Below are positions 1 to 8,373 of a stretch of 64,000 bases of DNA, piece after piece. Numbering within the stretch: the stretch's first letter is position 1; every line of letters begins with the position of its first letter. A program made the position numbers and the translations under genes. Origin of the DNA: Helicobacter sp. 13S00401-1 (GTDB lineage Bacteria; Campylobacterota; Campylobacteria; Campylobacterales; Helicobacteraceae); the NCBI RefSeq assembly GCF_002272925.1, contig NZ_MLAR01000001.1:62001-126000 (forward strand), written 5' to 3'. Under the pieces are notes generated by a model. It saw only the letters and a program-made list of their open reading frames with translations. It had not been told where the DNA came from and made no database searches.

Positions 1-964
1 TACCTTCAACTATATGTCCTGGGTTGAATGCAGCTTGTTCAACTTCAGCGAAGTAGTTTTCTGGGTTTCTGTTTAACTCAACCATACCAACTTCCATTAG
101 TGGGTAGTCTTTGTGAGGCCAAACTTTAGTTACGTCAAATGCGTAGTTTTTATCTTTAGCTTCATCTTCTGGCATGATTTGGATAGAAACTTTCCATTTT
201 GGATAGTCTTTTTTCTCGATATGCTCATACAAGTCTCTTTGGTGAGAGTTAAGGTCTTTACCTAGTAAAGCAGATGCTTCTTCATTAGTTAGGTTATGCA
301 CACCTTGCATGCTGTGTAGGTGGAACTTAACCCAGAATCTTTGGTTTTTATCATTGATAAAACTAAAGCTGTGGCTGCCATAACCATTCATCTTTCTAAA
401 ACTTGAAGGTATACCTCTATCACCCATAACATAAGTTACTTGGTGTAAAGATTCTGGATTTTGACTCCAGAAGTCCCAAACTGCTGTTGGATCAGGAAGA
501 TCTGTTCTTGGGTTTCTTTTTTGAGTATGTATAAAATCAGGGAATTTATAAGGGTCTCTAATAAAGAATATTGGAGTGTTGTTTCCTACTAAGTCCCAGT
601 TACCATCTTCTGTATAAAACTTCATAGCAAACCCTCTTGGATCTCTTACTGCATCAGCGCCGCCTTTTTCAGGAGCAACAGTTGAGAATCTAAAGAAGAT
701 TGGAGTTTTTGAACCTTTTTTAAATACTTTAGCTTTAGTATATTTGCTTATATCTGCAGTTGCAGTAAATGTTCCGTGTGCTCCACTACCTCTAGCGTGA
801 ACTACTCTTTCTGGAATTCTTTCTCTATCAAATGCGCCTAGTTTTTCTAAAAACCAAACATCTTGTAATAGTAATGGTCCTCTAGGTCCTACACTAGTTA
901 CGTTGTTGTCATCATCGATAGCTCTACCTACGTTGTTAGTCATCTGAACAAAACCTTTTTCCAT
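1..964 (-). CDS. katA: Catalase, clade 3 heme type (C-terminus beyond window)
   Basis: Breaks down hydrogen peroxide to water and oxygen. Only the N-terminal 321 codons are inside the window. Reading the minus strand gives [11 protein letters not shown] followed by typical catalase segments: [17 protein letters not shown], the active-site region [16 protein letters not shown] with the distal His, [29 protein letters not shown], and the block [20 protein letters not shown]. The start at 964 has an AAAGGA ribosome site; an ATG eight bases upstream runs quickly into a stop. The upstream region holds a -10-like TATACT and a long AT-rich palindrome that could bind a Fur or PerR-type regulator (inference). 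Family assignment is very secure; the cut at the window edge says nothing about integrity. Confidence 0.97.
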   Translation of the reverse strand, partial: MEKGFVQMTNNVGRAIDDDNNVTSVGPRGPLLLQDVWFLEKLGAFDRERIPERVVHARGSGAHGTFTATADISKYTKAKVFKKGSKTPIFFRFSTVAPEKGGADAVRDPRGFAMKFYTEDGNWDLVGNNTPIFFIRDPYKFPDFIHTQKRNPRTDLPDPTAVWDFWSQNPESLHQVTYVMGDRGIPSSFRKMNGYGSHSFSFINDKNQRFWVKFHLHSMQGVHNLTNEEASALLGKDLNSHQRDLYEHIEKKDYPKWKVSIQIMPEDEAKDKNYAFDVTKVWPHKDYPLMEVGMVELNRNPENYFAEVEQAAFNPGHIVEG

Positions 965-996
965 GTGGTCATCCTTTATAAATGAAATACGAGATT

Positions 997-1042
997 AGTA
1001 TAACACAAAATGGAAACAAAAAAATATCAATTGATATTTTTT
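997..1042 (-). promoter_or_regulatory. katA promoter with 24-bp perfect palindrome
   Basis: Reading toward katA, a -10-like hexamer TATACT lies at 1002-997, and just upstream at 1042-1019 is a perfect 24-bp palindrome with core AATATCAATTGATATT flanked by A and T runs. No good -35 hexamer is found at the right distance, which is normal in this phylum. The palindrome sits where a repressor would block polymerase. Catalase genes of related bacteria are controlled by PerR or Fur (known), but this sequence is not an obvious match to the Fur and PerR box patterns I remember, so the regulator is unknown. Confidence 0.55.
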
Positions 1043-1085
1043 ATCATTTAGTTTTTCTTTATTTGTGCCTAGCCCAGCTTAAATG

Positions 1086-1937
1086 TTACTTTCTAGCAAA
1101 GTAGACACCACTAAGTATTACTAATATGCCTATAAACTCTACCCAACCTATCTTTTCACCAAGGATTAAATAGCCAAGCACAACACTTATAACAGGAGAT
1201 GCTAAGATCAAAAGACTAATTGCAAGTTGACTAAGTCTTCCAAGTAAAAAGCTAAAAAAGCCCTGCCCAAATACCTGTCCAAAAAGAGCTATAAGGCCAA
1301 CTATCATCCAGTCATATGGGGATTTAGGTAAGGCTAAACCTTCAGATAAATAAGATACAGGCAGTAAAAATAAACAAGCCCCACAACACGTATAAAACAT
1401 TATCTCCAAAGTGTCATACTTCTTACGCAATGAATGTATCATCATTAAAAATATAGAGTAAAAAACTAAGCTTCCAAAGGCAAATAAATCCCCATGCAAG
1501 GTAGCCACTCCTCCATGATCCCCACCTTCTAAAAGCAGTACTATCCCAACTGTTGCTACAAAAGTACCCACAAAAAACATCTTTGAGACCTTAGTCTTAT
1601 ACAAAAAGTAACCAAGTGGAATCATAATAAAACAAACAAGAGAGGTTATAAGATGAAAATGAGCTATTGAAGTATGCTTTAAAGATGTATTCATCATAAA
1701 TACATCTAGGGCAAAAAAGATTCCAGCAAGCATTATTAAGACTATATGTTTTAGTGGAATCTTTCTAAAACTAGGTTTAGGCAAGCAAAGGATTAAAAAA
1801 ACAGGTATAGCTAAAGCCATACGCCAAAAAGCTATAGATATAGGAGGTGTATCAGTAAGTTTTACTAAAATGGTCGCATAGCCTATTATCCCCTCGGCAA
1901 TCACCGCAGAGGCTAAGTAGCCATATGAGCGTTTCAT
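1086..1937 (-). CDS. EamA/DMT-family inner-membrane transporter
   Basis: A 283-residue protein of almost continuous hydrophobic segments, about ten membrane helices, in two repeated halves of roughly five as in the drug/metabolite transporter superfamily. The first half carries the typical EamA pattern with AFWRMALAIPVFL near residues 36-48; the second half begins near residue 150 and ends ILGEKIGWVEFIGILVILSGVYF, a common C-terminal EamA signature. It probably exports or imports a small metabolite, but substrate cannot be told. It lies 15 bases downstream of galU and upstream of katA on the same strand. The ribosome site is weak, so translation may follow from galU. Confidence 0.85.
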   Translation of the reverse strand: MKRSYGYLASAVIAEGIIGYATILVKLTDTPPISIAFWRMALAIPVFLILCLPKPSFRKIPLKHIVLIMLAGIFFALDVFMMNTSLKHTSIAHFHLITSLVCFIMIPLGYFLYKTKVSKMFFVGTFVATVGIVLLLEGGDHGGVATLHGDLFAFGSLVFYSIFLMMIHSLRKKYDTLEIMFYTCCGACLFLLPVSYLSEGLALPKSPYDWMIVGLIALFGQVFGQGFFSFLLGRLSQLAISLLILASPVISVVLGYLILGEKIGWVEFIGILVILSGVYFARK

Positions 1938-1952
1938 CTTAGTGTTTAGATT

Positions 1953-2792
1953 CTATAAAGGCATATTATAAAAGTCATTAGTAGCTTTTACAAAACCATC
2001 CATGCTTCCACAGTCATACCTTTTACCACTAAACTTATAAGCGAGCACTTTTCCATTCTCAGCTTGCTTCATTAAAGCATCAGTTATTTGTATCTCGTTA
2101 TTAATGCCAGGCTTTGTAGTTCTTAAGATATCAAAGATATCTGGAGTCAGAATGTAGCGACCTATTATAGCAAGGTTACTTGGAGCCTTATTAGGACTAG
2201 GTTTTTCAACTAGGCTTTTAACTTTATAAATATTAGGCTCTATCTCACTACCATCTATAACGCCATACTTGTTAACCTCTGCTAGGTCAACTTCTTCTAT
2301 AGCTACAACTGAGCACTTATACTTTTCATAAACTTCTACCATCTGAGTTAACACGCTTTTATCTTTGCTGTAGCATAAGTCATCAGCAAGGATGACAGCA
2401 AAAGCCTCTTTGCCAACAAGGCTTTCTCCAGTAAGTATGGCATGTCCTAAGCCCTTCATCTCTTTTTGTCTTGTGTAGCTAAAAGTAGCTACATTCATGA
2501 CATCTCTTAGTCCATCTAAAAGCGCGTCTTTTGAGCTACCTTTTATCTGACTTTCTAGCTCATAACTTATATCAAAGTGATCTTCTATAGCCCTCTTCCC
2601 TCTTCCTGTAACTATGGCCATAGTATGACAGCCTGCACTTATAGCCTCTTCTACGCCGTACTGGATAAGAGGTTTTGTTAGGATAGGAAGCATCTCTTTA
2701 GGCATAGCCTTAGTTGCTGGCAAAAATCTAGTTCCATAACCTGCTGCTGGGAAAAGGCAGACTTCTATCACGCTTTTTTCAGTGCGTTTCAT
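1953..2792 (-). CDS. galU: UTP-glucose-1-phosphate uridylyltransferase
   Basis: Makes UDP-glucose from UTP and glucose-1-phosphate for lipopolysaccharide and other glycans; cytoplasmic. The 279-residue length is normal. The nucleotide-binding signature is at residues 14-35 (FPAAGYGTRFLPATKAMPKEML), ILADDL follows near residue 135, and the VEKPSPNKAPSNLAIIGRYIL block typical of GalU lies near 195. An AAGGA ribosome site precedes the ATG. It sits between the transglycosylase gene and the DMT gene on the same strand. The galU, slt, yggT, gltX2 order matches what I remember of H. pylori. Confidence 0.96.
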   Translation of the reverse strand: MKRTEKSVIEVCLFPAAGYGTRFLPATKAMPKEMLPILTKPLIQYGVEEAISAGCHTMAIVTGRGKRAIEDHFDISYELESQIKGSSKDALLDGLRDVMNVATFSYTRQKEMKGLGHAILTGESLVGKEAFAVILADDLCYSKDKSVLTQMVEVYEKYKCSVVAIEEVDLAEVNKYGVIDGSEIEPNIYKVKSLVEKPSPNKAPSNLAIIGRYILTPDIFDILRTTKPGINNEIQITDALMKQAENGKVLAYKFSGKRYDCGSMDGFVKATNDFYNMPL

Positions 2793-2814
2793 TTAGAATC
2801 CTTATGTAAATGTT

Positions 2815-4446
2815 TTAGTAAATTAGAGCTTTGTTTAAGAGATCTTGTACGTTTATCTCTCTGCCAAATAATCTTTCATATATTACATAATTTGCAAGCA
2901 CTCTCATCCCATAAAATCTAGATTCTTCATAAGGAACTAATTCTAAACTTAACCAAGGCTCATAAGGACGTCCCTTTATAAAAAGTCTTTTTTGTGCTAA
3001 AAGGCGCCTTAAAAAGCCCGGCCCACCGTTATAGGCATAGGCTACAAAAAGAGGGTGTTTAAACTCCTTTCTTAAAACTTCTATATAGTAACGCCCCATG
3101 CTAAGTCCAACTTCTGGCTTAAATAAATCATCATAGCTTAGATTATCTATACCCATATCTTTAGCAAAAGGCATGACATTAGCTGGCATTATCTGCATGA
3201 TACCTAGCGCAAAAGAGCGAGAGATGATAGAAGGTAAGAAGTGGCTTTCTTGTTTGGCTATAGCGTAAACAAAGCTTTTTTGATCTATAGAATCCCACTT
3301 TAATAAATGCTCATAAGGATGTATGTAGTAGTTTTTAGAGTACTTGTGAAGACGCTGCATGACGTAAGAAAACTGCGCTATAGAATCTTTATACTCAAAA
3401 CTTTGTATGATATTTTTAAGCTCTATAGGATTATTTTCATTAACTATTTTAGAGTTGAGTTTTTGCCAAGTGTAAGGATCGCTTATATCAAAAGGCGCTT
3501 TATCTCCTTTTATATCTGGCAGGGTTGTAACTATATCAAACTTAGGTTTAGTTTTTAGAATCTGATTAGCAGCTATAGAAAAAAGATCTACAAAAGTGCT
3601 TTGTGAGGCTTCTTTTAAGGCATTTTTATCGTCACCAACAAGATACTGCCAAAATAAAGCTCTATCTTTAAATAGCGGATCACTAGCCTTAGAGTAGGCA
3701 AGCTTAAAGTACTTTATAGCCTTTTGCTTATCGCCAATTTGAACTTCATTAATGCCTAATAAAAAGGCTGCATTATGAGTAACATTAGTTAAAAAGACTT
3801 TAGTTAGAGCTTTTTTAAAGGCTTGAAACTTAGGGTCTAGCACAACAACTGTAAGCAAAGTGCTAAATGAAGTTAAGTTAGCCCCAGTTAGTCTAACTAT
3901 AGAATCTTGAAGATATTTTTGTGGCACATCTTCAAAAAGGTTTTGTTTGATGGTGTATGGGAGGGCATTAAAAACATTAACAAAAACATCAGTTTGGCTA
4001 TCTAGTAAAGCCATAGCTAAGTCACTAGAACTTAGCACAGCTACACTCTTACTAAGCAAAGGATACTTATCTCCAAGCTTAGATTCTATAGTTGCTATTG
4101 TAGGTTTATCAAGCTTTAAGATATCAGGTAGCTTTAAGGCTTTACTTAAACAATCTGCATCTTGATTGATAGCTTCACTTAGTGGCATACGAGAACAGAT
4201 TAAGTCTCTTGGAAGCTGTTCTTGTATGTTAAGGTTTGCAAGTGTTTTTTTAAGATAAGGATTCTTATTAGAGATAAGATTATAAGCTTGTGTGATCTCT
4301 GCTGAAGTAAGATTGGGCGTTTGTAGATACTGCCAGATATAAAAGTCTCTTACAACACCTTTTGGTTTATCTTTGATGTAAGTATCAAAGAAACTATTAG
4401 CATGAAGCACACTTAAAATAAGCGCTAAAAATATAAGTTTTCTCAC
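2815..4446 (-). CDS. slt: Soluble lytic murein transglycosylase, Slt70-like
   Basis: Cleaves peptidoglycan glycan strands in the periplasm with formation of 1,6-anhydro ends. A short signal peptide covers residues 1-16 (MRKLIFLALILSVLHA). The middle, about residues 20-380, is helical and TPR-like, matching the superhelical U-domain of Slt70. The catalytic SLT domain starts near residue 395: AIAKQESHFLPSIISRSFALGIMQIMP, where the E of KQES is the catalytic acid, then AYNGGPGFL. The length of 543 fits Helicobacter Slt. The start overlaps the end of yggT by four bases, showing translational coupling. Confidence 0.93.
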   Translation of the reverse strand: MRKLIFLALILSVLHANSFFDTYIKDKPKGVVRDFYIWQYLQTPNLTSAEITQAYNLISNKNPYLKKTLANLNIQEQLPRDLICSRMPLSEAINQDADCLSKALKLPDILKLDKPTIATIESKLGDKYPLLSKSVAVLSSSDLAMALLDSQTDVFVNVFNALPYTIKQNLFEDVPQKYLQDSIVRLTGANLTSFSTLLTVVVLDPKFQAFKKALTKVFLTNVTHNAAFLLGINEVQIGDKQKAIKYFKLAYSKASDPLFKDRALFWQYLVGDDKNALKEASQSTFVDLFSIAANQILKTKPKFDIVTTLPDIKGDKAPFDISDPYTWQKLNSKIVNENNPIELKNIIQSFEYKDSIAQFSYVMQRLHKYSKNYYIHPYEHLLKWDSIDQKSFVYAIAKQESHFLPSIISRSFALGIMQIMPANVMPFAKDMGIDNLSYDDLFKPEVGLSMGRYYIEVLRKEFKHPLFVAYAYNGGPGFLRRLLAQKRLFIKGRPYEPWLSLELVPYEESRFYGMRVLANYVIYERLFGREINVQDLLNKALIY

Positions 4447-4715
4447 AAAGTTACCAATACCCTGACTAAAGTTAAATCAATAAACTGCAAAATTATAATT
4501 GCAATTAGTGGAGCAAAGTCCATATTCTTATAAACAGTTGGAACCACTCTCTTTATAAGTCTATAGGCTGGCTCGGTGATATTGCGCAAAAACTGAACTA
4601 TAGGATTATAAGGATCAGGCTGAACTAGTGAGATGATAGCAGCTACAAAGATAACCCAACTATAAATAGTGACCAAATAATGCAAAATGATGCCTATAGC
4701 GTGAACTACGATCAT
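4443..4715 (-). CDS. YggT-family small membrane protein
   Basis: A 90-residue protein with two hydrophobic helices at about residues 5-28 and 66-88 separated by the segment PDPYNPIVQFLRNITEPAYRLIKRVVP, which is diagnostic for YggT (DUF751-like) proteins. These are inner-membrane proteins implicated in membrane or cell-envelope organisation in other bacteria; function here is unproven. It overlaps gltX2 upstream and slt downstream by four bases each (ATGA type), so the three are cotranslated. Confidence 0.9.
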   Translation of the reverse strand: MIVVHAIGIILHYLVTIYSWVIFVAAIISLVQPDPYNPIVQFLRNITEPAYRLIKRVVPTVYKNMDFAPLIAIIILQFIDLTLVRVLVTL

Positions 4716-6019
4716 TTTTCTCCTTTTAAAAAATCTTTTATGACTGGATAAATCTTATCTAACTCTATACCGTGTTCTTTTCCACTAAGTATGATTCTTA
4801 AAGGCTTAAAAAATGCCTTTCCTTTAAGACCACTTTTTTCCATTAAAGCTTTTTTGAAGTCTTCATAATCTAGCTCAAAAAGGCTTTTATCTTTTAGACA
4901 ATCTTTTAGGATATTTATCTCAGTTTCATACTCTTTACTAAGTTTAGATTCTATAGGCACTAAGGCGTAATCTAAAAGCTCTTTAAGCTCTAAAATCGTG
5001 CTTACTTCAAGCTTGAAGACATCTATTAAGGCTTCATTTTTAGGCAGTCCATAGTGAAAAAGCTTCTCATCTAGACTTAAGATTTCGCCTGCAGACATAC
5101 TACGCAAAATCTCTCTATTCAAAAAAAGCAAGTACTTATAATCAAAGTGCACACTATTATTACTAAACTGACTTATATCCACCTCAGCTACTAAGTCTTT
5201 ATAGTTAAAAGCCTTATTATCTAAAATGCACTTTTCAAGCTTTGAGTTTCCTAACATCAAAAGATATAAAGCTATAGATTTTGCAAAAAGTCCTTGTTCT
5301 AAAAGCCACTTTACACTAGAGCTTTTATCCCTCTTACTCATCTTCTTACCATCTTCTCCTAGCAAGATAGGAAGGTGGGCGTACTTTGCTTCTTTGTAGC
5401 CAAGGGCGTTTTTAATGGCTATTTGCTTAGGGGTGTTGCTTACATGGTCTTCACCTCTAATGATTAAAGTCATATCTTTATCATCTATGGCACAAGCAAA
5501 GTTATAAGTTGGAAGATTGTTTCTCATAATGACAAAACTTTCAAGCTCTTTTTTATCGAAAAAAAGTTTGCCTTTTATCTCATCTACAAAGCTCATAGAA
5601 TCTGTCATCTTAAAACGTATAACTGGATTAGGATTAGTGTCTTTTTCTATCTCTGCCCAGGAGTCTTGATATCTAAAAGGGCGTTTTTCTTTGGCAGCTT
5701 CTTCTCTTTTAGATTCTAAAAACTCCTTAGTGCAGTAGCAATAAAAGGCCTTTCCTTCATCAAGCAGTTTTTGTGAGAGGGCTCTATGAAGATCAAAGTT
5801 AGAGCTTTGAAGTACGTAATGATTAGTTGGAATCTCAAATCTTTCTAAAAGATCTAAGATGTCTTTTTCTTTATCTTTTATATTTCTTTCTACATCTGTA
5901 TCTTCTATGCGAACTATAAATTTTTCATCCATCTTGCAAGATAAGATATAGCTTATGATAGCTGCCCTCATATTACCTATATGTAAGTCGCCTGTGGGGC
6001 TTGGTGCGAAACGAAGCAT
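4712..6019 (-). CDS. gltX2: Glutamyl-tRNA synthetase of the GltX2 (tRNA-Gln) type
   Basis: A class I synthetase. Known biology: helicobacters carry two GluRS; GltX2 charges tRNA-Gln with glutamate and GatCAB then amidates it. The HIGH-type motif is PTGDLHIGNMRAA at residues 8-20 and the KMSKR loop is at about 229-233 (GKKMSKRDKSSSVKWLLEQG). The 435-residue length, the N-terminus MLRFAPSPTGD and the SSVKWLL segment resemble H. pylori GltX2 as I remember it more than GltX1. No gatCAB gene is in the window. Overlap with yggT and a 42-base gap to the SspB-like gene suggest one operon. Confidence 0.88.
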   Translation of the reverse strand: MLRFAPSPTGDLHIGNMRAAIISYILSCKMDEKFIVRIEDTDVERNIKDKEKDILDLLERFEIPTNHYVLQSSNFDLHRALSQKLLDEGKAFYCYCTKEFLESKREEAAKEKRPFRYQDSWAEIEKDTNPNPVIRFKMTDSMSFVDEIKGKLFFDKKELESFVIMRNNLPTYNFACAIDDKDMTLIIRGEDHVSNTPKQIAIKNALGYKEAKYAHLPILLGEDGKKMSKRDKSSSVKWLLEQGLFAKSIALYLLMLGNSKLEKCILDNKAFNYKDLVAEVDISQFSNNSVHFDYKYLLFLNREILRSMSAGEILSLDEKLFHYGLPKNEALIDVFKLEVSTILELKELLDYALVPIESKLSKEYETEINILKDCLKDKSLFELDYEDFKKALMEKSGLKGKAFFKPLRIILSGKEHGIELDKIYPVIKDFLKGEK

Positions 6020-6061
6020 ATGCTTTCCTTCTTTTTTATGGTTTTATAAAGTAGCTTTTAG

Positions 6062-6511
6062 CTACTTTTTTAGATTTAGATTCTTTGGGTTGCTTAAGAT
6101 TGCATTTTTTGAACGCTCAAGTAAGTCCTCTTCTGTGCTTTTAGGTTCACTGACTTCTTCTTCATCTAGTGAGAAAGGATTGATAAATAAAACTAGCTCT
6201 CCTCTGTTTTCATCACTAGGAAGCAAGATTTGATGCACTGAGTGATAGGGCAAGCTTACTACAGATCCTATATTTTTAGGTCCAAAGCCTGCTTCAAAGC
6301 TCATATATTCACTCCCTAACTCTATGCTTTCAAAAGTAAAGCCAGCAAGGATAAACATAGTCAAAGGACCAAAGTTCTCACTTATATCAGTTGGTAGTTC
6401 TGGATCAAAGCTAGTTTTGTCTATAGAACAAACTAAGGCAAAGTTAGACTTAGATTCTATAAGTGAGACAAAGATCTCTTTTGCATGCCTTGCGAGGATA
6501 TTTTTTAACAT
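6062..6511 (-). CDS. SspB-like protein, candidate ClpXP adaptor
   Basis: A 149-residue protein. Residues 47-110 line up by eye with the SspB fold as I remember it: IELG at 63-66 against LELG, SFEAGFG at 71-77 against RFSARFG, a VSLPYHSVHQI segment at 85-95 against the VPxxAVxxIYA strand, then ENRGELVLF at 101-109 against ENGQGMVF. After residue 113 comes an acidic, presumably disordered linker and a short C-terminus ending LNLKK, recalling the ClpX-binding tail (LRVVK) of E. coli SspB. SspB delivers tmRNA-tagged proteins to ClpXP. The gene starts inside the last codons of pepF (7-base overlap) and is followed by gltX2. The match is from memory and short; an unrelated conserved protein remains possible. 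Confidence 0.55.
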   Translation of the reverse strand: MLKNILARHAKEIFVSLIESKSNFALVCSIDKTSFDPELPTDISENFGPLTMFILAGFTFESIELGSEYMSFEAGFGPKNIGSVVSLPYHSVHQILLPSDENRGELVLFINPFSLDEEEVSEPKSTEEDLLERSKNAILSNPKNLNLKK

Positions 6512-8271
6512 TGTTTTAATAGTTCCTTAAACTCATTTAAAAGCTTTCTAACTTCTTCCATGCCTATTTCCCAAAACTCTTTAGTGTTTACATCAAAGCC
6601 AAAAGCTAAGACTAAATCACGTGGTGACTTACTTCCACCCATACTTAAAAAGTGAGTATAAGTTTTTATAAACTCTTCTTTATCGCTAGCTTTCTTGTAT
6701 AGTCCAAAGAGGGCTAAAACTAAAAGTTGTCCATAAGAGTAGGCGTAGCAGTAAAATGGCGAGTGTATAAAGTGAGGTATGTAAGACCACCAAGAAGAGT
6801 AGTTTTTGGTTAGCTCAACACTTCCTAAAAACATCCCCTCATTACACTTAGTCCATATGGAATCTAGCTCTTCACTAGTTAGCTCGTCATCTTTTGCGTG
6901 TATCTCTCTTTCAAAGTTAGTCATAACGATTTGGCGAAATAAAGTAGAGTAGATATCTTCTATCTTTCCAGCATAGATTTCAAGTAGCTCTTTTCTTTTT
7001 AGCTTCTTTTTAACTTTATCAAACAAAAGCATCTCTGAAAAAACTGAGGCTGTTTCAGCTGTAGTTAAAGGTGTGTCCATATTAAGCACGCCTTGAGTCT
7101 TACTTAACTCTTGATGTATCATGTGGCCAAACTCATGGGCTATAGTAAAGGCATCACGTCTATTACCAGTGTGATTTAAAAGCACGTAAGGATGAGAGCT
7201 AGGCACACTTCCATGACTAAAAGCCCCACCTCTTTTTCCTTCTTTTGGATGGGAATCTACCCAGCCTTCACTCACTGCTTTTTTAGCTATGTTATAAAAG
7301 AGCGGACTAAAGGCTTTTAAGGATTCTAAAGTTTCATTCAAAGCTTCTTTGAAATCCATATGCATGCCTTTAGAATCTTTATTTAACTGCAAAGGTGCAT
7401 ATCTATCATAGTCTTTTAACTCTATGCCTAAAAGCTTAGCCTTTATATCATAGTACTCTTTTACTAAACTCATATTTGCATTAACACAGTCTACTAAGGC
7501 ATCTACACTTTCTTCAGTTGCTTGATTAGCCACGTGTCTAAAGCTTTCAGGGCGTGCGTAACCTCTTAGCTCTTGGAAGATCTTCACATCTTTTCTAATC
7601 ATATTAATTATATAAGTTAGCTGGTGGGCGTAGGTAGAAAGTGTTTTAGTGAAATTTTCTTGGGCTTTTTTTCTAGTCTCTCTTTCACTGCTATGAAGCA
7701 AGGCTAAAATCTCTTCTTCATTTAACTCTTTAGAATCTAGCACGCCTTCAAACTTCATCCTAGCAAAAAGCTCATCAAAAAGCCTAGAAAAAGCACTAGC
7801 TCCAAGGCTAGAAGTTTTTATCAAAACTTTTTCTTCAGGTAAGCTTAATTGATACTTTTTAGCATCTCTTAAGTTACTAAGATAAAAAGAGTGATTTTTG
7901 CTTCCATCTATAAAGCTTTGCAAAATCGCATCAGGCAAAGAGGCGATTTCTAGTTCAAAAAAGATTAAGTGAGACTGTAGGTCATTACACTTAAGCTCAT
8001 ATTTTGCATAAATGCTGCCTTTTTTTGTATCAGTTGAGTACTGCAAAAATGCAAAAGTCATAACCTTAGATAGACCTTCTAAAAGCCCTTCATACTCATT
8101 TAAGGCCTTTTCAAACTGAGCGTTATCAAGTGTTTCTAGTTGTTTTTGATATCTATCTTCAAAACCTTTGATATTAACTTCTAGCACTTCAAGACTATGG
8201 CTTGCTGCATCATTATTTGGGAACAAAGAGTCTAAATTAAACTCTAATCGTAAGTCCATACTACTCATCAT
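6505..8271 (-). CDS. pepF: Oligoendopeptidase F (M3B metallopeptidase)
   Basis: A zinc oligopeptidase that degrades short peptides in the cytoplasm. The HExxH motif is present at about residues 376-380 in AFTIAHEFGHMIHQELS, and the third ligand lies downstream in LTTAETASVFSEMLL, typical of family M3. The protein is soluble with no signal peptide; 588 residues is normal for PepF. The ATG at 8271 has an AGGAG site. It opens a minus-strand group with the SspB-like gene overlapping its end, and is divergent from the sensor kinase across about 100 bases. Confidence 0.94.
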   Translation of the reverse strand: MMSSMDLRLEFNLDSLFPNNDAASHSLEVLEVNIKGFEDRYQKQLETLDNAQFEKALNEYEGLLEGLSKVMTFAFLQYSTDTKKGSIYAKYELKCNDLQSHLIFFELEIASLPDAILQSFIDGSKNHSFYLSNLRDAKKYQLSLPEEKVLIKTSSLGASAFSRLFDELFARMKFEGVLDSKELNEEEILALLHSSERETRKKAQENFTKTLSTYAHQLTYIINMIRKDVKIFQELRGYARPESFRHVANQATEESVDALVDCVNANMSLVKEYYDIKAKLLGIELKDYDRYAPLQLNKDSKGMHMDFKEALNETLESLKAFSPLFYNIAKKAVSEGWVDSHPKEGKRGGAFSHGSVPSSHPYVLLNHTGNRRDAFTIAHEFGHMIHQELSKTQGVLNMDTPLTTAETASVFSEMLLFDKVKKKLKRKELLEIYAGKIEDIYSTLFRQIVMTNFEREIHAKDDELTSEELDSIWTKCNEGMFLGSVELTKNYSSWWSYIPHFIHSPFYCYAYSYGQLLVLALFGLYKKASDKEEFIKTYTHFLSMGGSKSPRDLVLAFGFDVNTKEFWEIGMEEVRKLLNEFKELLKQC

Positions 8272-8319
8272 AAGCTCCTGTCATTTTTTATTTAAGTCTT
8301 AAATTTAGGTTAAGTCTAT

Positions 8320-8325
8320 TATAAT
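8320..8325 (+). promoter_or_regulatory. -10 box for the sensor kinase gene
   Basis: TATAAT lies 48 bases upstream of the kinase start within the divergent pepF/kinase gap, preceded by an AT-rich stretch and with no clear -35 box. An AAAGG ribosome site lies about 13 bases before the ATG, slightly far. Confidence 0.5.
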
Positions 8326-8373
8326 CTCTATTTATTGTAAATAATTAGGATTTGTAAAGGACTAAGTACGGGT

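Noticed and set aside
3307-4165. Plus-strand open frames opposite slt
   Set aside because: Opposite a clear transglycosylase; composition is that of a complementary frame.
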